A stretch of 15,220 nucleotides of DNA from CAYRHS01 sp964424125. Its GTDB lineage: Bacteria > Actinomycetota > Acidimicrobiia > IMCC26256 > JAOSJL01. Location: contig CAYRHS010000076.1 in NCBI GenBank assembly GCA_964424125.1, positions 1-15,220 on the forward strand, in the 5' to 3' direction. Numbering within the stretch: the stretch's first letter is position 1; every line of letters starts with the position of its first letter. Below the pieces are notes generated by a model. It worked only from the letters and a program-made list of their open reading frames with translations. It did no database searches and was not told the DNA's origin. Of the stretch, positions 4,988 to 13,145 are shown piece after piece. A program made the position numbers and the translations under genes.

Positions 4988-7900
4988 GTGACCGGAGCGG
5001 GGGACGTGGGAGTGCCCGAGCCGGGCTTGCGCGCGCTGTGCGAAGGGACGTCGGATCTCGTCGGCGTGTGCGGGCCCGACGGCGACCTCCAGTACCTCAA
5101 CCCGGCAGCTCGAGGCTTCCTGGGCATCGCTCCCGACACCCCGTTGGCGGGGCGAAGCGGGCTCGACTTCGTCCCCGGACGCGAGCGGGAACGGGCGCGG
5201 GCGGCCGCGGGTGCCGCGGCCGAGGCGGGGTCGTGGCAGGGGCGCCTGGTGATGGCCGACGCCCACGGCCGGGAGGTGCCGGTCGCGCAGGTGGTCGTCG
5301 CGCAGCGGGATGCCGAAGGTCACGTTCGGTGTTTCGTGGCCGCGGCGCGTGACCTCTCGGACCTGTACACGGCACAGGCGCAGCTCGGTCTCGAGCGAGA
5401 CCGGTTCCGTTCCCTCGTCGAGCACTCGGGGGACGTCACCACCGTGGTCGACGAGGACGGTCGGTTCGCGTTCGTGAGCCCCAACGCGCGGACCGTGCTC
5501 GGTTTCGATCCCGAGGAGCTCTCCGGGCGCCCCGCGACGACGCACATCGTCGAGGAGGACGTGGCGGCCATGGCCGGCGCGTTCCGGCGTTCGAGGCTCG
5601 GGGGTCACACCGGCCCCACACGCTTCCACCTGCGGGATCCCGGCGGGCGCATCCGTACGATCGAAGCGCTCCTGACGAACCGCCTCGACGATCCCGGCGT
5701 GCGCGGCGTCGTGATGAACTGCCGGGACATCACCGATCGCGAGTCGATCGAGGCGGCGCTGCGGGCGAGCGAGGAACGCTTCCGGGCGCTGGCAGAGGCT
5801 TCTCCCGTGGGCGTCTTCCAGCTCGACGCCAGGGGTGAGCTCGTCTACTCGAACCGGCGCTGGCACGAGATCGTGGGCCTCGAGGACGAGGAGCGGTCGC
5901 AGCATCGCTGGGGATCGGAGATCCATTCGGACGACATCGCACGCGTTCGGGACGTCGCCCAGCACGCCTTCGAGAACGAGGAGCCGTATCACGCCGAGCA
6001 CCGAGTCGTACGCCCGAACGGTGAGGTGCGCTGGATCGACTCGCGTGCGGTTCCGACGCGCGACCGCGCGGGGAGGCTCACCTACGTCGGGACGGTCGAC
6101 GACATCAGCGAGCGCAAGGAACTCGAGGCTGCGCTGTGGGACAGCCAGTCCCGCTTCCGGAGCCTGGCGGATGCGTCGCCCGTCGGCATCTACCAGGTCG
6201 ACGAGCACGGCCGCCACGTCTACGGCAACCCGCGCTGGTACGAGTTGAACGGGCTCGCGGACGAGATCCGGTCGGGCACGGAGTGGGGATTCTCGGTGCA
6301 CCCGGGCGACCAGGACCTCGTGGCGCACGCCGCGCTGCGCGCGTACGAGGAACGCAGCCCGATGTCGGTTCGCCATCGTGTCCGCCGACCGGACGGTGAG
6401 GAACGCTGGGTCCGCTCGAAGGCGACCGCGCTCTTCGACGGCGGGCGGTTCCGGGGCTGGGTCGGCACGCTCGAGGACGTCACCGAGGACGTCCGGACCC
6501 GCGGCGAAGCCGACCGGTTGCTCTCGATCCTGGAGGCCACTCCCGACCTGGCCGGCATCGCCGACCCGAGGGGACACCTCCTCTACCTCAACCGCTCCGC
6601 ACGCGAGTTCTTCGAGGTCTCCGACGACGCCGATCTGGCCACGCTCGAGGCCCGGCGCTTCGTCGATCGCGAGAAGCTCGCCGACGTCGAGATGCATGCC
6701 GAGGGAGCGCGTGACTTCGGGACCAGGCTGAACATCGAGACAACAGTCGTGGGCCCGAGTGGTCGCGAGGTCCCCGTGTCCCTCGTCGGAACGGTGCACC
6801 TCGACGAAGACGGCGCACCGAAGTACTTCTCGGTGATCGCGCGCGACATCAGCGGGCTGAAGGCGATCGAACGGAAGCTCGTCGAGAGTGAGGCGTGGTA
6901 CCGGTCGTTGCTCCAGCACGCCACCGACATCGTCACGGTGCACGACGCCGACGGAACGATGCGGCATCTGAGTCCGTCGGCCGAGCAGATCCTCGGTTGG
7001 ACGCAGGCCGACCTCGAAGGTGTTCCGTACCTCGAGTTCGTGTACCCCGCCGACGTCGACGATCTCGTCGAGACGACACGGTCGCTCCTTGCCGGGCCGG
7101 AGTCCCCGGTCCGGGTCGAGTTCCGAGCGCGGAACCGCGCCGGTGAGTGGCGAGACCTCGAAGCGCGGGTGACGAACCTGCTCGCCGACCCCGTCGTCCA
7201 CGGCGTCGTGACCAACGCGAGCGACGTCACCGAGCGCAAGGAAGCGGAGCGAGCCCTCGCACGCAGCGAAGGCGCGCTGCGCGCGCTCGTGCAGCATGCG
7301 CCGATGGCGATCGAGCTGATCGATCGAGAGGGCGTCGTCCGCTTCTGGAGCCGGTCGGGGAAGCGGATGTTCGGATGGACGGCCGACGAGGTGGTCGGCC
7401 GCCGAGGCCCCCTCCCGTTCCTCCCGGAGGAGGTCCGCGAGGAGACGGCTCGGATCCATGACCGGGTGCTCGCCGGTGAGTCCGTCGTCACCGAGAGCCG
7501 ACGGCTGCACAAGGACGGCACGAGCATCGACGTGAGCGTCCGGGGGGCCCCACTCAGAGATACGGCGGGTGAGGTCACCAGCATCATCCTCGTCACGGCC
7601 GACGTCACCGACCGCAAGGAAGCCGAGGCCGCGCTGCGGGCCAGCGAGGAGCGGTTCCGCATGCTGGTGCAGTCGTCGGCCGACCTCACGGTCCTGTTCG
7701 ACGCCGAGTGGCGCATCACCTACGCCTCCCCGAGCGCGCGCGAGTTCCTCGGCGAATCGTTGGCCGAGCTCATCGAGGCGCCCGCCGAGGATTCGTGGGT
7801 GCACCCGGACGACCTCGAGCGCGTCAACGCCGAGTTCGACTCGCTGCGGGCCGAACCCGGCACCACGCGCCGGACCGAGTTCCGGGTCCGACGAGGCGAC

Positions 7901-10900
7901 GGCTCGTGGCGGTGGCTGGAGCTCGTGGCCGCGAACCAACTCCACCATCCGGCGGTCGAGGGGATCATCACGAACGCCTTCGACGTGACCGAACGGGTCG
8001 AGGCGGCCGCGAACCTCTCCGAGGTCAACGAGCGGCTCCGTCACACGAACGACACGCTGAGCGCGCTCGTCGAGAGCTCTCCGCTCGCTATCGCCGTCCT
8101 CGATCGTCACGGCCGTGTCGAGCTGTGGAACCCGGCCGCAGCCGCCCTGTACTCCTGGCCGGCCGAGGAGGTGATCGGCCGACCCGACCCGACGGTTCCC
8201 GACGAGCGGGCCGACGAGCAGGAGCGCTTGCGCGCCGACGTGCTCCACGGTCGCAGCGTGACCGCGCTCGAGACGGTCCGGGGCACCGCCGACGGCCGAC
8301 TGGTCGACGTGAGCCTGTCGGTCGCCCCGATCAACGACGAGGTCGGCCGGCTGTCCTCGTGGATGGTCGTGAGCGCCGACATCACCGAGCGCAAGCGAGC
8401 CGAAGCGGCCGTCCGGGTCCAGGACGAGCGATTCCGCTCGCTCGTCCAGAACGCCTCCGACGTCGTCTCGATCCTGCGCCCCGACGGCTCCATCCGGTAC
8501 GTCACCCCTGCGATCGAGCGCGTCCTCGGGTACTCGGAGCGCGACGTCGTGGGCCGGAGCATCTTCCACCTGTTGCACCCGGACGAGATCGAGCGAGCAA
8601 CCCGGTTGCTCGAGAAGCGCACCACGGAGGGTTGGCACGGTGTGGTCACCGAGCATCGCGTGCGCGCCGCGGACGGGAGCTGGCGCCACGTCGAGACGAC
8701 CGCGGTCGATCTCGTCGACGACGCCGCGGTCCAGGGCATCGTCCTGACGACACGGGACGTGAGCGAGCGCCACGAGGCGCAGGAGGCACTCCGGCAGAGC
8801 GAGGAGCGGTTCCGCGCCCTCGTCCAGAACGCCGCCGACGTCATCTGCGTCGTGGGGAGTGACGGCGCCGTGAAGTATCTGAGCCCGTCGGTGGAGAAGG
8901 TCTTCGGTCCGGAGACGTCCTTCGAGTCCTACGACGATCCCTGGGACCGAATCCACCCGGACGATCTCCGACCGGTGTTGTCCGCGTTCGAGACCCTCTG
9001 GAACGGAGGCTCCTTCCAGCCCATCCGGTACCGGGTCCAGCACGTCGAGCACGGATGGCGGGTCGTCGAGAGCGTGGCCGAGGACCTCCGCGACGACCCC
9101 GCGGTCGGTGGTCTCGTGATCTGGAGCCGGGACGTGACCGAACGCACGGTCGCGGAGGAGGCGTTGCGAGCGAGCGAGGCCCGGTTCCGGGTGATCGTCC
9201 AGGACCAGACCGAGGTCATCGCGCGCTGGCGCGACGACGGCACCTTTGCCTTCGTCAACGAGGCGGCCGCCCAGTTCCTGGGCACTCCCATCGAGGAGTT
9301 CGAAGGCGCCTCGGTGTTCGACTACACGCCGGGCGACTTCAAGCTCGCGCTCCGCCGCCGGATGCATGAGCTCGAAGCCGACGAGGTCACGCACGAGGAG
9401 CTCCCGATCAGGCCAGCGGACGGGTCGACGCGCTGGTTGCGCTGGACGGTGAGAGCGCTTGAAGGTCCGGACGAGCGACGAGAGTTCCAGGCGGTCGGTG
9501 TCGACGTCACGGAGCGACGGCGGGCCGAGGAGTTCGGTGCCGAGCAGGCACGAATCCTCGAGATGGTGGCTCGGGGTGTGTCACAGGCCGAGGTCTTCGA
9601 CGCGCTCTGCCGAATGCTCGAGGCGCACGTCTCCGACGCGCGGGTCGCGATCCTGACGCTCGACGAGGGGACCGGCCAGCTCCGGCACGCGGCCGCGCCC
9701 CACATCCCCGGCGAGCTCGTAGCACTCGTCGACGAGGTCCTGGCCGGCTCGGACGAGCCCGACGCGAAAGCGATGCTCCGCGAGCAGCGAGCCGTCGAGC
9801 CGCCGGATGCTGAGCCGGACTCGGAGCCCGAGGTCGCCCGCGCGGCGCGGCGTTGCGGCGTCGGGGACTGGGCGATTCCGATCCGCACCTCCTCCGGGGA
9901 CGAGGTCCTCGGCGCGGTCGTCGTGTACCTCTCGTCGACGGTCGAGCCCGAGGCGCGGGATCAGGCGGCAGCCGACGTCGTCGCCAACCTCGCCTCGATC
10001 GCGATCGAGCGTGTGCGCGCCGAGGCGGAGCTCACGCACCAAGCGCTGCACGATCCACTCACCGGCTTGCCGAACCGTGCCCTGTTCTCCGACCGCCTGA
10101 GCCAGGCGTTGGCCCGCGCGCGGCGGTCAGGAACGTCGTGCGCGGTGCTCTTCCTCGACCTGGACCGTTTCAAGACCATCAACGACAGCCTCGGGCACGA
10201 CACGGGCGACGAGCTCCTCGTGGCCGTGGCCCGTCGGCTGGAGGCGGTCGTGCGGCCTGGGGACACCGTGGCGCGCTTCGGTGGTGACGAGTTCACCATT
10301 CTCCTCGAGGAGCTCGCCGATCCCCACGGCGAGGCGCAGGACCTGGCCGAACGGGTCCTCTCGGCGGTGAACCGGCCGTTCCCCCTCGTCAACGAGGAGG
10401 AGGCTTTCCTCACCGCCAGCATCGGAATCGCCGTCGCCGAGGACGCGCATCGTCGTCCCAAGACGCTGTTGCGTGATGCAGACGCGGCCATGTATCGCGC
10501 GAAGGAGCGAGGCAAGGCCCGCTACGAGGTCTTCGACGAAGCAATGCGGGCAACGGCGGTGCAGCGGCTCGAGACCGAGACTGCCCTCCACCGCGCGCTC
10601 GACCGCAACGAGTTCGAGGTCTTCTACCAGCCCATCGTCTCGCTTCGTGATGCGCAGTGCGTGGGCGCCGAGGCGCTCGTCCGTTGGCACCATCCGGAGC
10701 GAGGCCTGGTGACGCCGTCGGAGTTCGTCGGGCTGGCGGAAGAGACGGGCCTCATCGTCCCGCTCGGGCTCTGGGTCCTCGAAGAGGCGTGCGCCCGCGC
10801 CGCTCGCTGGGAGTCGCTGTTCGCTCGCGCCGGCACCGAGCCGTTCTTCGTCACCGTCAACCTCTCGGCCCGACAGTTCGCCAACCCGAGCCTCGTCGAC

Positions 10901-11437
10901 CAGGTGCGTGCCGCCATCGACCGAAGCGGTGTGGCCCCACGCAGTATCAGCCTCGAGATCACCGAGAGCGTGCTCATGGACGACGCCGATGCCACCATGC
11001 GGGCGCTCGCCCAGCTCGAGGGTCTCGGCGTGCGCCTCGGAGTCGATGACTTCGGGACCGGCTACTCGTCGCTCGGCTATCTCAAACGTCTCCCGGTCGG
11101 CATGGTCAAGGTCGACCGCTCGTTCGTCAGCGGACTCGGACGCGAGCCCGAGGACGCGGCCATCGTGGCCGCGGTCGTCAGCCTCGCCGAGGCGCTCGGG
11201 CTCCACGTCGTTGCCGAAGGGGTGGAGACGAGCAGCCAGCTCACCGAGCTCCTCGGCCTCGGCTGCGACCTGGCCCAGGGGTATTTCTTCGCCCCACCGC
11301 AACCGGCGCCGGACCTCGAGAGCTTGCTCGAACGGGGCCGGCGCTGGCGGCCCCCGGGCACGTCCGTCATGCAGTCGGTCGATTCGCTCGAACCGGTGCG
11401 CCGGCGCCGGCGGCGCACCGGGCTCGGCCCGGGCTAG
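4988..11437 (+). CDS. Giant multi-PAS (about 12) GAF-like GGDEF-EAL cyclic-di-GMP protein
   Basis: Soluble 2149-residue signalling protein with no membrane segment or signal peptide. PAS units begin near residues 10, 139, 264, 389, 511, 637, 763, 889, 1023, 1148, 1274 and 1399, most linked by helical text such as ALRASEERFR. A GAF-like region spans about 1522-1680. The GGDEF domain (about 1686-1860) has DPLTGLPNR, RFGGDEF (motif at 1765-1769) and an inhibitory site RPGD (1756-1759) five residues before it, so diguanylate cyclase with product inhibition is expected. The EAL domain (about 1870-2115) keeps EALVR (1895-1899), NLSARQF, EITES, DDFGTG (2020-2025), EGVET (2077) and QGYFF, so phosphodiesterase activity is also expected. 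The tail is Arg-rich. The GTG at 4988 has no good ribosome site; GTG at 5012, seven bases after a GGGGGA, is an alternative. Ligands of the PAS domains cannot be told; no LOV cysteine motif is seen. Confidence 0.95.
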   Translation: MTGAGDVGVPEPGLRALCEGTSDLVGVCGPDGDLQYLNPAARGFLGIAPDTPLAGRSGLDFVPGRERERARAAAGAAAEAGSWQGRLVMADAHGREVPVAQVVVAQRDAEGHVRCFVAAARDLSDLYTAQAQLGLERDRFRSLVEHSGDVTTVVDEDGRFAFVSPNARTVLGFDPEELSGRPATTHIVEEDVAAMAGAFRRSRLGGHTGPTRFHLRDPGGRIRTIEALLTNRLDDPGVRGVVMNCRDITDRESIEAALRASEERFRALAEASPVGVFQLDARGELVYSNRRWHEIVGLEDEERSQHRWGSEIHSDDIARVRDVAQHAFENEEPYHAEHRVVRPNGEVRWIDSRAVPTRDRAGRLTYVGTVDDISERKELEAALWDSQSRFRSLADASPVGIYQVDEHGRHVYGNPRWYELNGLADEIRSGTEWGFSVHPGDQDLVAHAALRAYEERSPMSVRHRVRRPDGEERWVRSKATALFDGGRFRGWVGTLEDVTEDVRTRGEADRLLSILEATPDLAGIADPRGHLLYLNRSAREFFEVSDDADLATLEARRFVDREKLADVEMHAEGARDFGTRLNIETTVVGPSGREVPVSLVGTVHLDEDGAPKYFSVIARDISGLKAIERKLVESEAWYRSLLQHATDIVTVHDADGTMRHLSPSAEQILGWTQADLEGVPYLEFVYPADVDDLVETTRSLLAGPESPVRVEFRARNRAGEWRDLEARVTNLLADPVVHGVVTNASDVTERKEAERALARSEGALRALVQHAPMAIELIDREGVVRFWSRSGKRMFGWTADEVVGRRGPLPFLPEEVREETARIHDRVLAGESVVTESRRLHKDGTSIDVSVRGAPLRDTAGEVTSIILVTADVTDRKEAEAALRASEERFRMLVQSSADLTVLFDAEWRITYASPSAREFLGESLAELIEAPAEDSWVHPDDLERVNAEFDSLRAEPGTTRRTEFRVRRGDGSWRWLELVAANQLHHPAVEGIITNAFDVTERVEAAANLSEVNERLRHTNDTLSALVESSPLAIAVLDRHGRVELWNPAAAALYSWPAEEVIGRPDPTVPDERADEQERLRADVLHGRSVTALETVRGTADGRLVDVSLSVAPINDEVGRLSSWMVVSADITERKRAEAAVRVQDERFRSLVQNASDVVSILRPDGSIRYVTPAIERVLGYSERDVVGRSIFHLLHPDEIERATRLLEKRTTEGWHGVVTEHRVRAADGSWRHVETTAVDLVDDAAVQGIVLTTRDVSERHEAQEALRQSEERFRALVQNAADVICVVGSDGAVKYLSPSVEKVFGPETSFESYDDPWDRIHPDDLRPVLSAFETLWNGGSFQPIRYRVQHVEHGWRVVESVAEDLRDDPAVGGLVIWSRDVTERTVAEEALRASEARFRVIVQDQTEVIARWRDDGTFAFVNEAAAQFLGTPIEEFEGASVFDYTPGDFKLALRRRMHELEADEVTHEELPIRPADGSTRWLRWTVRALEGPDERREFQAVGVDVTERRRAEEFGAEQARILEMVARGVSQAEVFDALCRMLEAHVSDARVAILTLDEGTGQLRHAAAPHIPGELVALVDEVLAGSDEPDAKAMLREQRAVEPPDAEPDSEPEVARAARRCGVGDWAIPIRTSSGDEVLGAVVVYLSSTVEPEARDQAAADVVANLASIAIERVRAEAELTHQALHDPLTGLPNRALFSDRLSQALARARRSGTSCAVLFLDLDRFKTINDSLGHDTGDELLVAVARRLEAVVRPGDTVARFGGDEFTILLEELADPHGEAQDLAERVLSAVNRPFPLVNEEEAFLTASIGIAVAEDAHRRPKTLLRDADAAMYRAKERGKARYEVFDEAMRATAVQRLETETALHRALDRNEFEVFYQPIVSLRDAQCVGAEALVRWHHPERGLVTPSEFVGLAEETGLIVPLGLWVLEEACARAARWESLFARAGTEPFFVTVNLSARQFANPSLVDQVRAAIDRSGVAPRSISLEITESVLMDDADATMRALAQLEGLGVRLGVDDFGTGYSSLGYLKRLPVGMVKVDRSFVSGLGREPEDAAIVAAVVSLAEALGLHVVAEGVETSSQLTELLGLGCDLAQGYFFAPPQPAPDLESLLERGRRWRPPGTSVMQSVDSLEPVRRRRRRTGLGPG
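5402..9550 (+). repeat. Tandem PAS array, units 2-12, period about 125 codons
   Basis: Eleven consecutive coding repeats, each usually opening with a variant of RFR-x-LV and closing with a variant of DVTERKEAE. Start-to-start spacings in residues are 125, 125, 122, 126, 126, 126, 134, 125, 126, 125, and 123 to the GAF-like region. The only long spacing (889 to 1023) holds an extra helical linker SEVNERLRHTND. The repeats diverge in sequence, so this is old domain duplication rather than a recent DNA repeat. A first, divergent PAS unit precedes it at residues 10-125. Confidence 0.88.
11393..11421 (+). terminator. Hairpin overlapping the 3' end of the PAS/GGDEF/EAL gene
   Basis: CCGGTGCGCC at 11393-11402 is the exact reverse complement of 11412-11421, with a GC-rich 9-base loop. 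It lies within the last 15 codons and encodes the Arg-rich tail. Its position just before the stop and the amtB control region suggests a terminator that separates the two transcripts; no T tract follows, so this is inference. Confidence 0.45.
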
Positions 11438-11448
11438 TTCACACGCCC

Positions 11449-11475
11449 GTAACAGAGCGGCAAGGACGCTGTAAC
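11449..11475 (+). promoter_or_regulatory. GlnR-like binding site upstream of amtB
   Basis: GTAAC (11449-11453), six bases, GCAAG (11460-11464), six bases, GTAAC (11471-11475). This matches the known actinobacterial GlnR box layout gTnAC-n6-GaAAC-n6-gTnAC with the 22-base repeat distance; a fourth half-site (11482-11486) does not match. It lies 43 bases before the amtB ATG. amtB-glnK-glnD is the classic GlnR-activated operon in Streptomyces, so nitrogen-limitation control is expected. A box with one degenerate half-site. Confidence 0.65.
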
Positions 11476-11518
11476 AGACCCCCACCACCATCCCGCCGAT
11501 CTGAACGGGAGGTGACCG

Positions 11519-12751
11519 ATGGGGCTGGACGCGGGCAACACCGCCTGGGTGCTGATCTCGACCGCGCTCGTCGTCTTCATGACGCCGGGACTGGCGCTCT
11601 TCTACGGGGGCATGGTGCGCCAGAAGAACACGCTCGGGATGCTCATGTACAACTTCTGGGCGCTCGGCCTCGTCAGCGTGCTCTGGGCGCTGTTCGCCTA
11701 CTCCCTGGCGTTCGGCGGCAGTGGCGGGGGGGTCATCGGCAACCTCGACTTCGTGGGGCTGAAGGGCCTCCGTGTCGACGAGGGCGGGCTCCCGCTCCTC
11801 GCGTTCGCAGCGTTCCAGATGACGTTCGCGATCATCACGCCCGCGCTGGTCTCGGGCGCAGTGGCCGACCGGATGAAGTTCGGGGCATGGGCCTGGTTCG
11901 TCGGTCTCTGGCTCGTGCTCGTCTACGTGCCCGTCGCGAAGTGGATCTTCGGCGGCGGGTGGCTCGCGGAGCGGGGCGCACTCGACTTCGCCGGCGGTAC
12001 GGTGGTCCACGTCAATGCCGGCATCGCGGCGCTCGCGGCGGTGTTGGTCCTGGGCAGGCGTATGGGGTGGCCGCGGGAGCCGATGCTGCCGCACTCCCTG
12101 CCGCTCACGCTGCTCGGCACCGCGATCCTGTGGTTCGGCTGGTTCGGGTTCAATGCCGGCTCTGCGCTGGCGGCAGACGGGATCGCCGCTCAGGCGCTCG
12201 TCAACACCCACCTCGCGGCCGCCGCCGCGATGTTGGGATGGCTCTGTTTCGAACGCATCAGGACCGGGCACGCCACCACCCTGGGGGCCGCGTCCGGCGC
12301 GGTCGCGGGCCTCGTCGCGATCACGCCCTGTGCGGGCTTCGTCGGGGGAATCGCCCCCTTGATCATCGGGTTCCTCGCCGGTTCGATCTGCTTCTTCGCG
12401 GTGAGCGTGAAGTTCCGCTTCGGCTTCGACGATTCGCTCGACGTCGTGGGGATCCACTTCGTGGGCGGTGTCGTCGGCTCGTTGCTGCTCGGATTCTTCG
12501 CCGACGCCGCGGTGAACCCGGGGGGAGCCGACGGCGTCTTCTTCGGGAGCGGTGGCTGGAGCCTGCTCGGTGAACAGGCCCTCGCCGTCGGGGTGGTCAC
12601 GGCCTATTCATTCGTCGTGACCGGCATCATCTGCCTCGCCCTGAAGGCGATCATCCCCGGAGGCATCCGGATCACCGCCGAACAGGAAGAACAGGGCCTC
12701 GACCTCAGCCAGCACTCCGAGACCGCATACTCGTTCGTTGAGCGTGGTTGA
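11519..12751 (+). CDS. amtB: Ammonium transporter AmtB
   Basis: Trimeric inner-membrane channel that takes up ammonium; 410 residues with about 11 hydrophobic helices starting at residue 8, as usual for the family. Signature text includes FMTPGLALFYGGMVR at the N-terminus, FQMTFAIITPAL (gate Phe near 103), Asp156 of the external binding site, pore His164 in GGTVVHVNAG, GWFGFNAGSA (second gate Phe near 211) and the paired pore His313 in VVGIHFVGG. The C-terminal cytoplasmic tail (about 380-410) is the part that PII proteins contact in relatives. ATG start with GGGAGGT (11507-11513) five bases upstream. glnK begins 55 bases after the stop; a GlnR-like box lies upstream. All pore residues are present, so it should be active. 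Confidence 0.98.
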   Translation: MGLDAGNTAWVLISTALVVFMTPGLALFYGGMVRQKNTLGMLMYNFWALGLVSVLWALFAYSLAFGGSGGGVIGNLDFVGLKGLRVDEGGLPLLAFAAFQMTFAIITPALVSGAVADRMKFGAWAWFVGLWLVLVYVPVAKWIFGGGWLAERGALDFAGGTVVHVNAGIAALAAVLVLGRRMGWPREPMLPHSLPLTLLGTAILWFGWFGFNAGSALAADGIAAQALVNTHLAAAAAMLGWLCFERIRTGHATTLGAASGAVAGLVAITPCAGFVGGIAPLIIGFLAGSICFFAVSVKFRFGFDDSLDVVGIHFVGGVVGSLLLGFFADAAVNPGGADGVFFGSGGWSLLGEQALAVGVVTAYSFVVTGIICLALKAIIPGGIRITAEQEEQGLDLSQHSETAYSFVERG

Positions 12752-12779
12752 ACGGCGCAGCGTCGGTCGTCGAGCGGGT

Positions 12780-12785
12780 TAGCCT
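12780..12785 (+). promoter_or_regulatory. Possible internal -10 box (TAGCCT) before glnK
   Basis: TANNNT match in the 55-base gap between amtB and glnK; it would leave a leader of about 15 bases including the AGGAGG ribosome site. No -35 element at proper distance is seen. Weak; glnK may simply be read through from amtB. Confidence 0.2.
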
Positions 12786-12806
12786 GCTTCAGGTCAGGAG
12801 GATGCA

Positions 12807-13145
12807 GTGAAGCTCATCGTCGGAATCGTCAAGCCGCACAAGCTCGACGACGTCAAGGAGTCACTCAAGGAGCTCGGTGTCCACGGGCTCACGATCTCCG
12901 AGGTCCAGGGCTTCGGGCGCCAGCGAGGCCACACCGAGGTGTACCGAGGGGCGGAGTACACGATCGACTTCGTCCCGAAGGTGCGCGTCGAGATCCTGGT
13001 CGACGACTCCGAGACCGACCGGGTCCTGCGCAGCCTCGTGGAGGCGGCCCGCACGGGCAAGATCGGCGACGGCAAGGCCTGGGTCGTGCCGGTCGAGTCG
13101 GTCGTGCGGATCCGCACGGGTGAGGAGGGCCCCGACGCCCTCTGA
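12807..13145 (+). CDS. glnK: Nitrogen regulatory protein PII (GlnK/GlnB)
   Basis: Small trimeric cytosolic signal protein that reads 2-oxoglutarate, ATP/ADP and glutamine state and, in this context, gates AmtB. 112 residues, the exact usual length. The T-loop GFGRQRGHTEVYRGAEY is intact with the modification site Tyr51; the B-loop TGKIGDGKAWV and the C-terminal RIRTGEEG are also present, as is Lys9-Pro10 near the N-terminus. The start is GTG with AGGAGG (12796-12801) five bases upstream. It follows amtB and overlaps the start of glnD, so it is the middle gene of an amtB-glnK-glnD operon. In actinobacteria GlnD is known to adenylylate rather than uridylylate Tyr51; which applies here is not visible. 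I use glnK because of the amtB linkage. Confidence 0.97.
   Translation: MKLIVGIVKPHKLDDVKESLKELGVHGLTISEVQGFGRQRGHTEVYRGAEYTIDFVPKVRVEILVDDSETDRVLRSLVEAARTGKIGDGKAWVVPVESVVRIRTGEEGPDAL

Noticed and set aside
4619..9394. A 1591-codon open frame on the minus strand, opposite hemQ's NIL neighbour and most of the PAS array
   Set aside because: Long antisense frames are expected opposite high-GC genes with strong third-position G/C. The translation repeats DVGGVLDE-like text with the PAS period, an echo of the repeats on the plus strand, and shows no family of its own.
4988..9550. LOV-type (flavin photosensor) PAS domain in the array
   Set aside because: No unit shows the GxNCRFLQ motif with its photoactive cysteine.
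12752..12806. Terminator between amtB and glnK
   Set aside because: No stable inverted repeat is present in the 55-base gap, in keeping with an operon.
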